Made by a program: the position numbers and the translations under genes. A DNA stretch of 64,000 nucleotides. Origin: Fistulifera solaris. Its lineage: Eukaryota; Bacillariophyta; Bacillariophyceae; Naviculales; Stauroneidaceae. Where the stretch lies: positions 496,001 through 560,000 of the forward strand of contig AP026139.1 in the NCBI GenBank assembly GCA_030295235.1, read 5' to 3'. Shown in pieces: positions 54,495 to 64,000 of this stretch (positions are counted from its first letter, which is position 1; every line of letters starts with the position of its first letter). The notes under the pieces are model-generated. The model made no database searches. It was not told the DNA's origin and saw only the letters and a program-made list of their open reading frames with translations.

Positions 54495-56895
54495 GAGTCT
54501 TTGGTTATTGCTACAGAAACAGCAGAGCCAAAAGCTTCATTTGTGGCAAACAAGTCTTTGTCACCTCGCAGCGTCTCTCCTACTTGTGACCAGCTAGATC
54601 TACTGTACTCGTAAACATATACTCCCCCGCTTCTGTTGGGGTATCAACAATGAACAAGAAAGGGGATCCGACGGCTGCTATCGTGCCTGAAGCGTCTACC
54701 GACCACCCGAATCCACTTGCTTCTTGCTCACCAAGAAGGTCGGGTGCCGTGGTTGTTGTCTGGAATGTAAAGCGTCTGCATCAAAGGCAAAGCGTTTTCA
54801 TTCACCTCATTGTCCACATGATTGGTGGCATAATTGAGTGTAGTAATCTCTGGGTAGACAGCACGGGCTGCATCATCGAAACATGCATCCTCCTGTGAAA
54901 AGCCCGCATGACGATCCTTCAGAACGCAATCATCGCATAGACCGGTTGATGCTTTGTCTGCCATGTGAATTGTAGACATTGTTTGGTGAATGTGCGTCTC
55001 TTCCACGGCCCTTACAGCAGCTAGATCCTCAAGTGTTACTGCATTGTGTTCTTCATCAGCATTCACTTCTAAATGTTGGACTGGTGTCTTCTCAAGACTT
55101 TCGGAAGGAACGTCCATCATTGCAACAAATGTCAAATCCTTTTGTGCTAAATCTCCTTTCATCTCTCTAGTTTCCTCAGGATTGACAGGCTCATCAGAAA
55201 AAGCCATTTCCTCTGAAAAAACTGCCGCATTCAGCGATGCATTTTCTCACGATACGCCAAGGATTGAAACTGAAAAGCTGGCGCCCGTTGGTTCTGGTGG
55301 TATTTCATCCTGCACTTCGCTTTCCACATTATAAGGAAGCGTTTCACGAGCATAGCCCTTTTCCATGTCGTGGGAACAGTCTGAATCGATAGTTGCATGA
55401 ATGGCTTCCTGGTTGTTACTGCTCATCATCTTCGTTGTGCTTTGGCAGCAAACCAGTGAGTTCGTGATCCGCTTCTGTGACAGTATCGTCATCTTGTTCA
55501 GTTATCAATGCAGACTCTGGCGCCCATTTCTCCCAACTCTGACGTAACCTCGGCTATATCCTCAGTTCTGCATGGACGCCATTGACAATTTGAGCTGCTG
55601 CTTCTGTCGGAGTGTAACATCCGTGGTGCGATCCAAAGTTGACTCAATCTCTGTATCAGGAGCTACAACATCAGATGAGTCCGTTGCAAGATCAAGAGGA
55701 GTCCGAAGTTGCTCACGAGTTTGTCGTTCGGATTCTACAGCTATTTCTGAATCCAAATGCTCTTTCACTTCATGACCATTGTCAAACTCAGAGACAAACA
55801 GTGATTCCGAGTTCATGTCTGCTAGATTTGATGCTGTGGCATCCGTCAGCTTTGAGATGTCGTTCACTGATCAACGGGATTCTTTCTGTCGGAATGTCAT
55901 CATCCTTCACTCTACTTACAGTCGACTCAATTACAAATGATGGGGTGAAGTCAGCAGCCTGGTCATGCAGTGACTCGGGTTCTAGGACAAATTGTGCCTT
56001 TTCGGGCTTCATGCGTGGCATCAACCAGCTGATCAGCATTATTAGACATTGCTGCTTCAGGTTGCAACTTGCTGGCTGAGGACAATTCCGCGTTATGAGA
56101 CTCTACCATCTACTCTTTGCGGTCTGAAACGATCGGCTTTTGATCTACAGCTTTTGTTTGAGATGACTCAATATTTTTCTAGCAAGAGGACTGAGGAAGT
56201 TTTAACAGATGCTTTTGACGAATTGGATTTTGACTCAAGTTCAGAACTGGACATCAAGTCCATGGTCATTTTCTGCTCTGCTTGCGTGTCAATCGAAACG
56301 TTTTGTTCAAATGTTGGATTAGCATTCTCCTCCTGTTTTGTCGCGAGTAAGTCTGACAATTGATTCACACCCAAGATTATACCGTTATTGTCGTCACTGG
56401 ATATCGCAACAGCCTTTTCTGTGATATCATGGGGAATTTTGGTATCGGCGGTCTCTTGCTTAGTCAGATTTGGGTTTGTTAAACTCGTACGTTCATCAAG
56501 TTCAACCGGATCAATCGAGGGTGCAGTAGTAACGATTATCACAGATTTTCTCGGGGAAACACGGCGGGGGCTGTCCAATTGAACATCATCTTCAATCGTT
56601 TCCTCGCTGTAGTCATCGTCGACAGCTTCTTCTTCATATTCTTCCACAAATTCATCGGCGTAGCTGTCATCAATGATCTCCTCTTCATAAAGATCCTCTT
56701 CTAGTAATGTGCCACTTTCTGCGGCAACAACAGGCTCGGAAGGCCCGTGACTTTTGTGGTAGAATCAGGTGTTATGCTTGCCGGATTTTGATCGGTGGAA
56801 ACCCCCGCGGTAGATAAGTCTGCTATATCTGTCGCAGTATCTTGATCGTTTGTGACCGTGGTAGACGACTCTGCTTCTTGGCCCATGAGCGACAT
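54494..56895 (-). pseudogene. Decayed FG-GAP array gene 2
   Basis: ATG 56895 (MSLMGQEAESSTTVTNDQDT) opens an acidic part like that of its neighbours (YEEEIIDDSYADEF, EEYEEEAVDDDYSEETIEDD), spread over several frames down to about 54765. It then joins directly to a piece of FG-GAP sequence (54494-54760: GEQEASGFGWSVDASGTIAA, GSPFLFI) that matches gene 1 at about 49627-49870. No WW domain, membrane helix or first propeller blades lie between, so there is a large internal deletion. The LINE cuts off the remainder. Whether the acidic part is still transcribed is unknown. Confidence 0.65.
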
Positions 56896-57481
56896 TTTAC
56901 TTGGCGATTTGGCTTCGATTGGAAGCAACGATGAATGGGACCTTAGAGAACTGTGATACCGTCGATGATTTGTCTCGCGAAGATATCTCTATCAAAACCT
57001 CGACGCTTTGATTGAAAGGTGTTGGATGGATTCTTTGGTTGCTTTTGCTCTTTCGTTCCTTCTCAAGGTAAAAAGGCCAAATGGAAGAATTGGAATTGAT
57101 ATGAATGACCATGGAACATGCAAATGATGACCCTGCGTAAAATTTCAGAAATTTCTCAACAGAAGATGTTCACGTGGTACGTGGCAAGTGACACATTTGT
57201 GTATTGCGTCGCAACGGGAAGAAGACGTTTTGAAGTCTGGGTCGCGGACGGTGATCCTCAACGCAAAGAAGCCCAGAAGCCCAGAAGCCCATTATTTTCG
57301 TCGAAGGTGCTCAGCTAACTTACTTTGCTAAAACTCTAACAGTATAGAGAGATACATTTCTCAAGAAACTGACGAACGGGAGGTTTCATGATTTGGCTTA
57401 GAACTAAATTAAACAAGTCACGTCAACAAAAGACGCGATGGCCAATTGATATTGTGTCGCAGGTTTATACATGGATTTGGC
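56896..57481. other. Spacer between array genes 2 and 3
   Basis: About 590 bases, upstream of gene 2 and downstream of gene 3 on the minus strand. No gene-like frame or repeat. Confidence 0.4.
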
Positions 57482-60358
57482 TTACCATGGCGCTGATAAA
57501 CGGCGCCCTGATAGAAGCTGCGACGGCGTCAAGGGAAGTATCTGTCCCTCATATCCAAGAGTCGGCCCATAAACCGTTACTTTTCCATCAGTGGTTCCAA
57601 CCACTAAAGATGAAGCGCCAGATCCAGAAACGGAAATACTCGCTGCACGCGCAAAGCCAGGATCTAGTTCTTCAAAAACCGTCGACCAGTTTCCAAATTT
57701 TTCGACATAATCATATCGTCGAACCTTTCCTTGTGAGGTTGCAACAAGGACTTGGATACCTGTCGCACTCACGGTCCCGCCGAGAAGATTCATCGCTCCA
57801 ATTTTATCACCGCTTTCTCCAACAATTTCATCCCCAACTTGTGTGTAAAGTCCGTTCATAGATTTGCGGAAAACAAGCACGCGACCAGATTCATTCCGGT
57901 AATTGGGCGCCCCGATAGCAAACGTATCCCCGTCATTCGACAACATCGCTACGGAAGTACCCAGACCTTCGTCACTCTCAAACCCCCAATGGCAAACGCC
58001 AATTCCCAGTCAAATCCGTTGTACTTGTAGACAAAGGCTGTGCCTGGGTCACTGTGCAAGTCACTTCCCGGACTTCCCGCAATGAATGTCGTTCCGTCTT
58101 TCGATATTGCAACAGCTGACCCGAAGCGATCACCGGACCTTTCCCCAAGAAGAGGATCTGTCTCCATCGTTATCCAAGGACCAGTACTTCTGAGTGAATT
58201 CTCAAATGTGTAAACCCGTCCGATTTCGAAATCATTTAAATTGCTGAGTGGGGCACCAATGACAACGCGGTAAGCATTCTCTGTTACCGCAACGGAAACC
58301 GACGAGCCAAACTCTTCATTAGCAGAAAAGACGTCTTCATCGCCCCGTAATGCAACGCCTACCTGAATCCATGCTGTGCTATTGTAACTGTAAACTGACG
58401 CTCCGCCACCTGGTGTTGGTGTATCTGCTATGAGAAGGAAAGGGACCCCGACAATTGCTGCCGTTCCAGCTACGTCCACCGACCACCCAAACCTGCTGTT
58501 GTCTTCTTCTCCGGCAACTATTTGTGGCGCTAATGATTCGCTTTTGTCAAGCATATAACTATGCATCATACCACTTCCTCGCGTGGGCAGGCCAGCCGCC
58601 AGTATGTCGCCATCAATTGCGACGCTAGTGCCAAAGCCCGAAGATGGATCACTTGTGAACGGACCACTTAACAATTCGTATCGCAGCGGAGTAGGCAAAG
58701 GCACCTCGCTGTCCTTTTCGTAGAATAAGATTAGAAGCACGACACCTACTGCTAGGAGCAGCATTAACAACAAATAAATGATCCAAAAGCATCGTTTTCT
58801 TTCTGTCAAATTTGGCATATCATCGTCAATGAACTTCTCTATTTCAGTGTCGTTTTTGATGGACTTTTCGTCCGAATAAGCTTCCATAAATGCTTCTTCC
58901 GGGTCCCGACCGTCACTCATTTGTACAATGACTTCCTCTTCGTTTTCGGGGCCCGAATGATATTCTTCGAACTTAAAATTGTAGCCATTCAACTCATCGT
59001 AAGCTATTTGGTCTTCAGCGTCTCGGGCATCTTGAAAATAAAGGGGCTTGCTATCCGTAATTTCATCATTCAATTGATGATTACCGCGCAACACATTCGG
59101 TCTCGAAGCCCTGAAAGCATAGCCTAGCGGAGGAAGTTCATCCACTTGTTGGAAATAATAATCACGATCAGCAATTGAAGCCGCAGGAATTTCTTGTACT
59201 GGATCAAAGTAGCAATCACTGATTGTAAATGTTTTTTGAGTGTTTACCTTTGAAACATTCGTAGATTCGGCGCTATCATCTGTTCTACCGTGAGACGTTA
59301 CTTCCGGCCATGGCGACGGAGATGTCCCTTGCGCCGGCGGATCCGCAGCTCGAGAAGAATTATGAAGATGCGATGGAAGTGTACCTTTCTCCGACTTGCT
59401 GTACATTGGTGTCGAATAATATTCGGATTCCACTGGAAAGGGCCATGATTGGATAAAGATCTTATCTTGAACACAAAGCGGGGGGCTCATTCGTTGGAAT
59501 GACCGTACGATTCTTCTCCATCGGCCCCGTCACGATGGTGGGTGTCGGTTGTAAAGTGGGGGCCGGTTCGTATTTTGACTGTTGCTGTATGAAAGGATTT
59601 GACTCTGCTTTTAATTCCGATCCTGTAAAGTCAAGAATGACTGGCTCACAAGTATGAAGCACTGGAGTATTCCATTGTCCCGTTGCAGAATTCCCTTGTT
59701 CCGGCGTCCCGAAGGACTCTGGGGATGAGAGTTCGGCATCCGGCGTACATTGATTAACGGAAGAATATGATTCCTTGTTGAAAGCTTTTGTATTCAATCT
59801 CTCATCTACAACTTCTTCGACAAATGTCATTCGATCGGTTTTGTTGCGACCATCATCATCCGCTTCTGCATCATCGTACGAAATTTGTACCGAAGTAGAG
59901 TCGACATCCTGTTCGTCCCTCATTTGATCCTTATTCAAGTAATCTTGGACCTGTTCATCGTCCGATGGGTCGTTGAAAATATCTACATCCGCATCACTCT
60001 CCACAACTTCATGTATGTTATGGAAATCGTCCTCCACTGTTTCTTCTTCGTAAAGCGATGTAGAGCTTTGTTGATAGTTTCGACTCGAGTCATCGTGAAT
60101 GGTTTCTTCCACCAGCGAAGATGATTCATCACTGTCGTCGTTCGGCAGGAAACTGTTTTCTGTCGGATCGGATTCAACCTCTTCTTCGATGCGGGTCATA
60201 CTCCAACGACGTGTTGGTGATAGTGGATGGGATGAATTTCGAATACGTGGAGTAGCTGGTGATTGGGGCGATACGATGGCGGTGGTTCGCTCATTCGAGT
60301 CGGTCGATAATAATGGTCCAGCCGAGAAAAAGTCATTTTCCTCAGAATCAATCACCAT
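57482..60358 (-). CDS. Membrane-anchored FG-GAP propeller protein (array gene 3)
   Basis: ATG 60358 (MVIDSEENDFFSAGPLLSTD) begins an acidic disordered region with YEEETVEDDFHNIHEVVESD, the same kind of motif as in gene 1. A shift near 59481-59486 (C6, one base too many) leads to KIFIQSWPFPVESEYYSTPM and DYYFQQVDELPPLGYAFRAS. Next are a membrane helix (CFWIIYLLLMLLLAVGVVLL) and LRYELLSGPFTSDPSSGFGT, then FG-GAP repeats parallel to gene 1 (SRFGWSVDVAGTAAIVGVP, EEFGSSVSVAVTENAYRVVI, DRFGSAVAISKDGTTFIAGS). One missing G near 57979 restores LGTSVAMLSNDGDTFAIGAP to the end at 57482. It has one propeller and no WW domain. About 960 residues. Confidence 0.8.
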
Positions 60359-60811
60359 ACTTGAAACGAACCGTCCGTTTATAAAGAGCTATCAGGTGCC
60401 AGTATACGACAGACGAGAGTCTTCTTGTCAAATTAAATTATGTGAGCTCTTGCTTACTTGCCCTATTATTCTGCGTTTCTTGCCTGGAGCCCTTTTTCGG
60501 GTGTTGTTTGTATCGATGGGATGTCCGGAAATAAAAAATTGGCCGCATTCCTTTGTTTTTTGGTCACATAGAAAATGCATCCATTATATACAAAACGTGT
60601 TCTAACCGTTGACGAGCCCACCGAATTTCGGATTGACGAAAACTTCCTCCCAACACTCCCAATGCACTCGGGCCTCAATTGTTACCCGTTGGATGGCTAC
60701 TGGTATGATGATCTATGATGCATGCTTATTGCGAGAACCCACGTCAGCTAGTCTATACTAAATTATGAACAATTGTATTATTACTTTAACATACACGTCT
60801 CGTGCGACGCA
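60359..60811. other. Intergenic region upstream of array gene 3
   Basis: About 450 bases between two minus-strand genes; no credible gene or repeat. Confidence 0.35.
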
Positions 60812-62717
60812 TCATATCTCAACTCGAACAACAACTGGTTCGTTTGCTTGTGGTAATTTGATTGAATCATGAGTTGTTGAGGATAGAGGGGCATCTGATT
60901 CGGATAGGTTTGCGGATGGGGAACTCGACGCTGGCTCCACGCTATGTGACACGTCTTCATTGGACTGAGAGCTGTTACCTTGGGAAGAGGACCCCATCGC
61001 CTCGCAATATAGCTCGTCCAAATCAATGACTAGATTTTGCGTTTCATGCGAAAATAACAATGTGTTTTCGTCAGTAAAATGAGGGAGGTTTGATTCATCC
61101 GCCAAATCCGATGGTTGCGGAGCAAGCGCTCCTGGTTCCTCTGCTGATAAAGTATAACTATTAGCCACGTGATCCGCACTATCTACATCGTCCGAAGCAG
61201 CACATTGTGAGATGCAAGCGCTTGACGTTTCGGAAATGCCGTCCGTCGTTGAGCTTGAGTTCCCATCAAGCAATGTAGGGTAGGCTATATCTAACGACGT
61301 CTCCTCGTGATAATTTTGCTGGGCAATGTCTCGTCGTCTGAAATTGTCCAGTCTATCAGAATGACCAGACCGTTGTTCTTTTGCTTTTTCAAAGATCACA
61401 AGAATAGGACTATCATCACCAGCCGCATTTGCTTGTGACGTCGCAGAATGCTCACCAGCCGAGGAAGTGTGGGCTCCTGTTGTTTCCTCGTCCTTATCTG
61501 GTAACGCCAATATAGCACATGATGTCATTGAGCTGTCCACCACCTTCGACTCGGATTCTTCACTACGCATGTCTAGTCTGGTTTCGTCTTCAGACCTCAT
61601 TACATCCGAGTTTTCCATGGGTACTTTGATTGTCGCCTCCTCGCTAGTAGACACTATCTCATCAGCGTGTTTATCATGTGTCACTGTCATTATTTGCTCT
61701 TCGGGTTCTCCAGTAGATATCTCGACCAACAACTGCTCACTGGTGCTAGTTACTTCAAACATTCCGTTTGACCTATTCTCGATTGTCGTGTCCTTCTTCG
61801 CATCTCCCACAGGTACACCGATCACTGCGTCTTCCCTACGCTCACATCCTTGCGGTTCTTGCTCGATCGGTCCTGTTGATACTTCACACTCATTCGTTGT
61901 TTGGCGCGCGAACAGGGACGCAAGCAATGCTTCTTTCCGCTTGGTGCGCTCTGATTTTTCAAAATCCTCCTTCGACTTTCGAACCTCGGGTTTTGGTTTG
62001 ATTCTCTGGTTTCGAACATCATTTTCTTTGTCGTTTTTTCGCTGTTTCTGCTCCTCGTTGGGCTCCTCTCTTGATCTCGTCGTTTTTCGTTTCAGTTTAG
62101 GATCATTTGTATTGTTATTTCGCTTTCGTTCCCCTTCGGGCGTCGGTGGCATTTTGGAACGCATGGGTCGTCGCGCCTCTTTCTTTTTTATTCTTTTTCT
62201 TTTTGGATTTTTCCTTATAATTTTTGATGTCTTCTTTTTTCTCTTCATGCAAATAGGTGACACTTTGGATGCGGAATTCCATCTGTTCGATTTCGCAGGA
62301 CTTTTGGTACAATAAATCGTCCGTTTCTCGGACCGCCTGACGCAAAAACGCAATAGTCTTTTTCAATCCTTCACATTCTTTGCATTTTCGTTGATAGAGC
62401 TCTTGCAAAATCTCAATTTCGGTGTCTGGCAAATAAGATGTTTCTACAAACGAACCGCCATTTTCTCGGGTGCCACCAGCTAGAGATTTTTCTGACGAAT
62501 TATCCTGCGCGTCTCTTCCTGCCTCCAGGCCTTCTGTCGGTAGCTCCAATAAATCCTCAGTGTCTGGTTTGTCGACGAACGATGGCTCGTGAATCATCCT
62601 CGCCGGCTTAATAACCGAATCATCATCATCGCCCCAGGTCGGAATGTTACCTATGACGCGTAACTCCTCTTCGCTCCGCGGCCCGTCAAATACACCACCA
62701 TGATCTGGTTCGACCAT
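60812..62717 (-). CDS. Coiled-coil then acidic disordered protein, paralogous block with 40.3 kb gene
   Basis: ATG 62717 opens an acidic region (PTWGDDDDSVIKPARMIHEP). The coiled coil follows: EIEILQELYQRKCKECEGLK, IAFLRQAVRETDDLLYQKSC and EIEQMEFRIQSVTYLHEEKK. A Lys-rich run holds a frame change (about 62190-62215, one extra base or two lost). Downstream is NEEQKQRKNDKENDVRNQR-type charged helix, then about 400 acidic Ser/Thr-rich residues ending at 60812 (LPQANEPVVVRVEI). The coiled-coil block matches the 40.3 kb gene. No membrane segment. About 635 residues; function unknown. Confidence 0.68.
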
Positions 62718-63157
62718 CTCAGTGGACGATGCTTCGAACCAAAATCTTCATCGATAGGCAAAGATGCAAAGTTTCCTTAATGCTTTCTTTTGGGCCGGTC
62801 ACAATTCCTGCAAATGTAATGCAAGGCAATAAACTTTATGCCTGTACTTTTTTATTCGCGGTACGCTGATTTCTTGTTTCGTAGTGAGGTACTTGGTGTG
62901 TACTACTTTGTATACACCCCTGTCCTATGCGCGTGATGTTATTCTCAACTGGAATGTACCTGTACGACTTTTTCATGGCATTGCGTGTTTCGACTTTCGA
63001 CATTCGCGCACTTCATTGCAATGCAACAAATGGAATGACAAAAGCGTTGGTAGTGAAGAGGATACGATCGATATCGAACGGTTTTTTTGACTCGTTTTTC
63101 TTAATAATTTCCTGAAAAAACAATTCGATTGCGCGAGACTAGTCGGACGAGTACGAC
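62718..63157. promoter_or_regulatory. Divergent intergenic region
   Basis: 440 bases between divergent genes; both promoters should lie here. No gene or repeat seen. Confidence 0.35.
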
Positions 63158-64000
63158 ATGATGGGAATGAATACGTTCAATAATCGGCATAGGAGAACTC
63201 TTTTCTTGTGGTTTTGGATTACGCAATGCCTACGGCAAGCCTCTGCCGACGAGGACCCTCAATTGTTTGTGACGGGTACGACTCCTTTTCTGAACCGCAA
63301 AGATTCGAATCCGTTTGCTCCTGATCGAACTTCACAGGCTCCCTACGTGCACTGGACTTGTTACGACCGCCAAAAATCAACAACGCCATTGCAGTGCTGT
63401 CAAACCATTTATCAAATGATCCAAACGGATCCTGAAACACTCCGCTGGAGAACTAAACAAAAAGGGCCTTCGAAGTTTGATAAGAAAGACTTTTTGCAGT
63501 ACTGTACCAAGAATCTACGACCGATACCGAATTCTCCCCATCCTCCTGGACCTAGGGCTCGCTATACACTCGTCCGAGTACCGGAAGGAACGAAACTAAA
63601 CATTCGCAATTGGTCTCAAATATTCGGGTCGGCTACCGAAAGTAGAGTTCCTACTCACCAGTGGTCTTCCGATGACGTGATCTCACCGATTGCCCCATCC
63701 CGGAAAGCCAGGCAATTATTTCTTCCGAGCAAAGAAGAAGAAGACGAACGTATCTCGTCGTCCCCAGCAACCTTTAGTGCCCAATTACAGACGGTCTTTG
63801 TCGCCGATGAAGACTATGACACCAAACGGTACCTCCGACATACATTGACTACACCAGCACTGTCCGAAACATCGGTTACCATCGAAATGCAATTATTATT
63901 GTTTCTTCCCGAAGGGGTCGCTTTGGGGAAACAAAGTCGCGGCGTGACTCCTTGTATCACAAAGGGATGCGAAGTCGAGACTCGCACGGCGTTATCCACC
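63158..64000 (+). CDS. Secreted or membrane protein, 3' end outside window
   Basis: An open frame of 281 codons runs from ATG 63158 off the right edge. It starts MMGMNTFNNRHRRTLFLWFW, a signal-peptide-like hydrophobic stretch, followed by a likely cleavage at QASA/DEDPQ. The luminal part has paired cysteines (VHWTCYDRQ, PLQCCQTIYQ, FLQYCTKNL), then RYTLVRVPEGTKLNIRNWSQ and, near the edge, SVTIEMQLLLFLPEGVALG. The last piece slightly recalls GPI-transamidase PIG-T (LLFLPPNSTL), but the rest does not. I leave it unnamed. Confidence 0.6.
   Translation, partial: MMGMNTFNNRHRRTLFLWFWITQCLRQASADEDPQLFVTGTTPFLNRKDSNPFAPDRTSQAPYVHWTCYDRQKSTTPLQCCQTIYQMIQTDPETLRWRTKQKGPSKFDKKDFLQYCTKNLRPIPNSPHPPGPRARYTLVRVPEGTKLNIRNWSQIFGSATESRVPTHQWSSDDVISPIAPSRKARQLFLPSKEEEDERISSSPATFSAQLQTVFVADEDYDTKRYLRHTLTTPALSETSVTIEMQLLLFLPEGVALGKQSRGVTPCITKGCEVETRTALST

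Noticed and set aside
1-64000. Virus-like or LTR elements, CRISPR arrays, tRNA or rRNA genes
   Set aside because: I saw no long terminal repeats, capsid-like or integrase-like frames, spaced identical repeats, or cloverleaf-type box sequences; short tRNAs could still be missed by eye.

Overview
The window looks like nuclear DNA from a photosynthetic stramenopile, most probably a diatom (inference). Support: small GT-AG introns (47-251 bp, many with a GTACGT or GTAAGT donor), two or three proteins with a signal peptide followed by an xxAF-type plastid-entry motif, a membrane-anchored alpha-carbonic anhydrase, diatom-style fucosyl- and exostosin-type glycosyltransferases, and universally conserved eukaryotic genes (RPB6, CCT6, UTP7, TFB2, NAC-alpha, COX19, PDX1). 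I saw no rRNA, tRNA, CRISPR array or prokaryotic operon, and no virus-like element.

Layout. 0-12 kb: a partial PX-like gene, RPB6, a kinase-like protein, COX19, an SSRP1/Rtt106-type histone chaperone, a plastid membrane protein, a fucosyltransferase-like and an exostosin-like enzyme, and the carbonic anhydrase. 12-24 kb: PDX1, an eEF1B-like protein, a sulfotransferase-like membrane protein, a diatom-type CLRGLE protein, a small membrane protein, a plastid-targeted phosphohexomutase and UTP7. 24-36 kb: two tandem TPR paralogues with LINE 3' ends behind each, an ankyrin protein, a plastid PH-like membrane protein, a small CrtA/DUF3291-like protein, a cationic amino-acid transporter and TFB2. 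36-47 kb: a MITE, a basic phosphosite-rich protein, Mini-III RNase, an M50B-like membrane peptidase, a short coiled-coil protein, CCT6, an unknown protein, NAC-alpha and an Elongin-B-like protein. 47-64 kb: an array of three related FG-GAP cell-surface genes, the middle one decayed and cut by a LINE, then a coiled-coil acidic protein and a partial secreted protein.

Two points matter for the reader. First, at least seventeen genes need one to three frame corrections. Nearly all look like the loss of one base, usually in a homopolymer, and they hit essential genes, so the likeliest cause is residual indel error in the assembly. I therefore report each gene as one locus and say where the frame changes. 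Second, several genes begin with tiny first exons (9, 14 and 18 nt) or carry introns whose length is a multiple of three, so plain open-reading-frame reading misplaces their starts or adds intron residues.

Most genes are unrelated housekeeping functions packed closely on both strands. The only locus-level themes are the FG-GAP surface-protein array, the tandem TPR pair and the shared coiled-coil block in the 40.3 and 60.8 kb genes.
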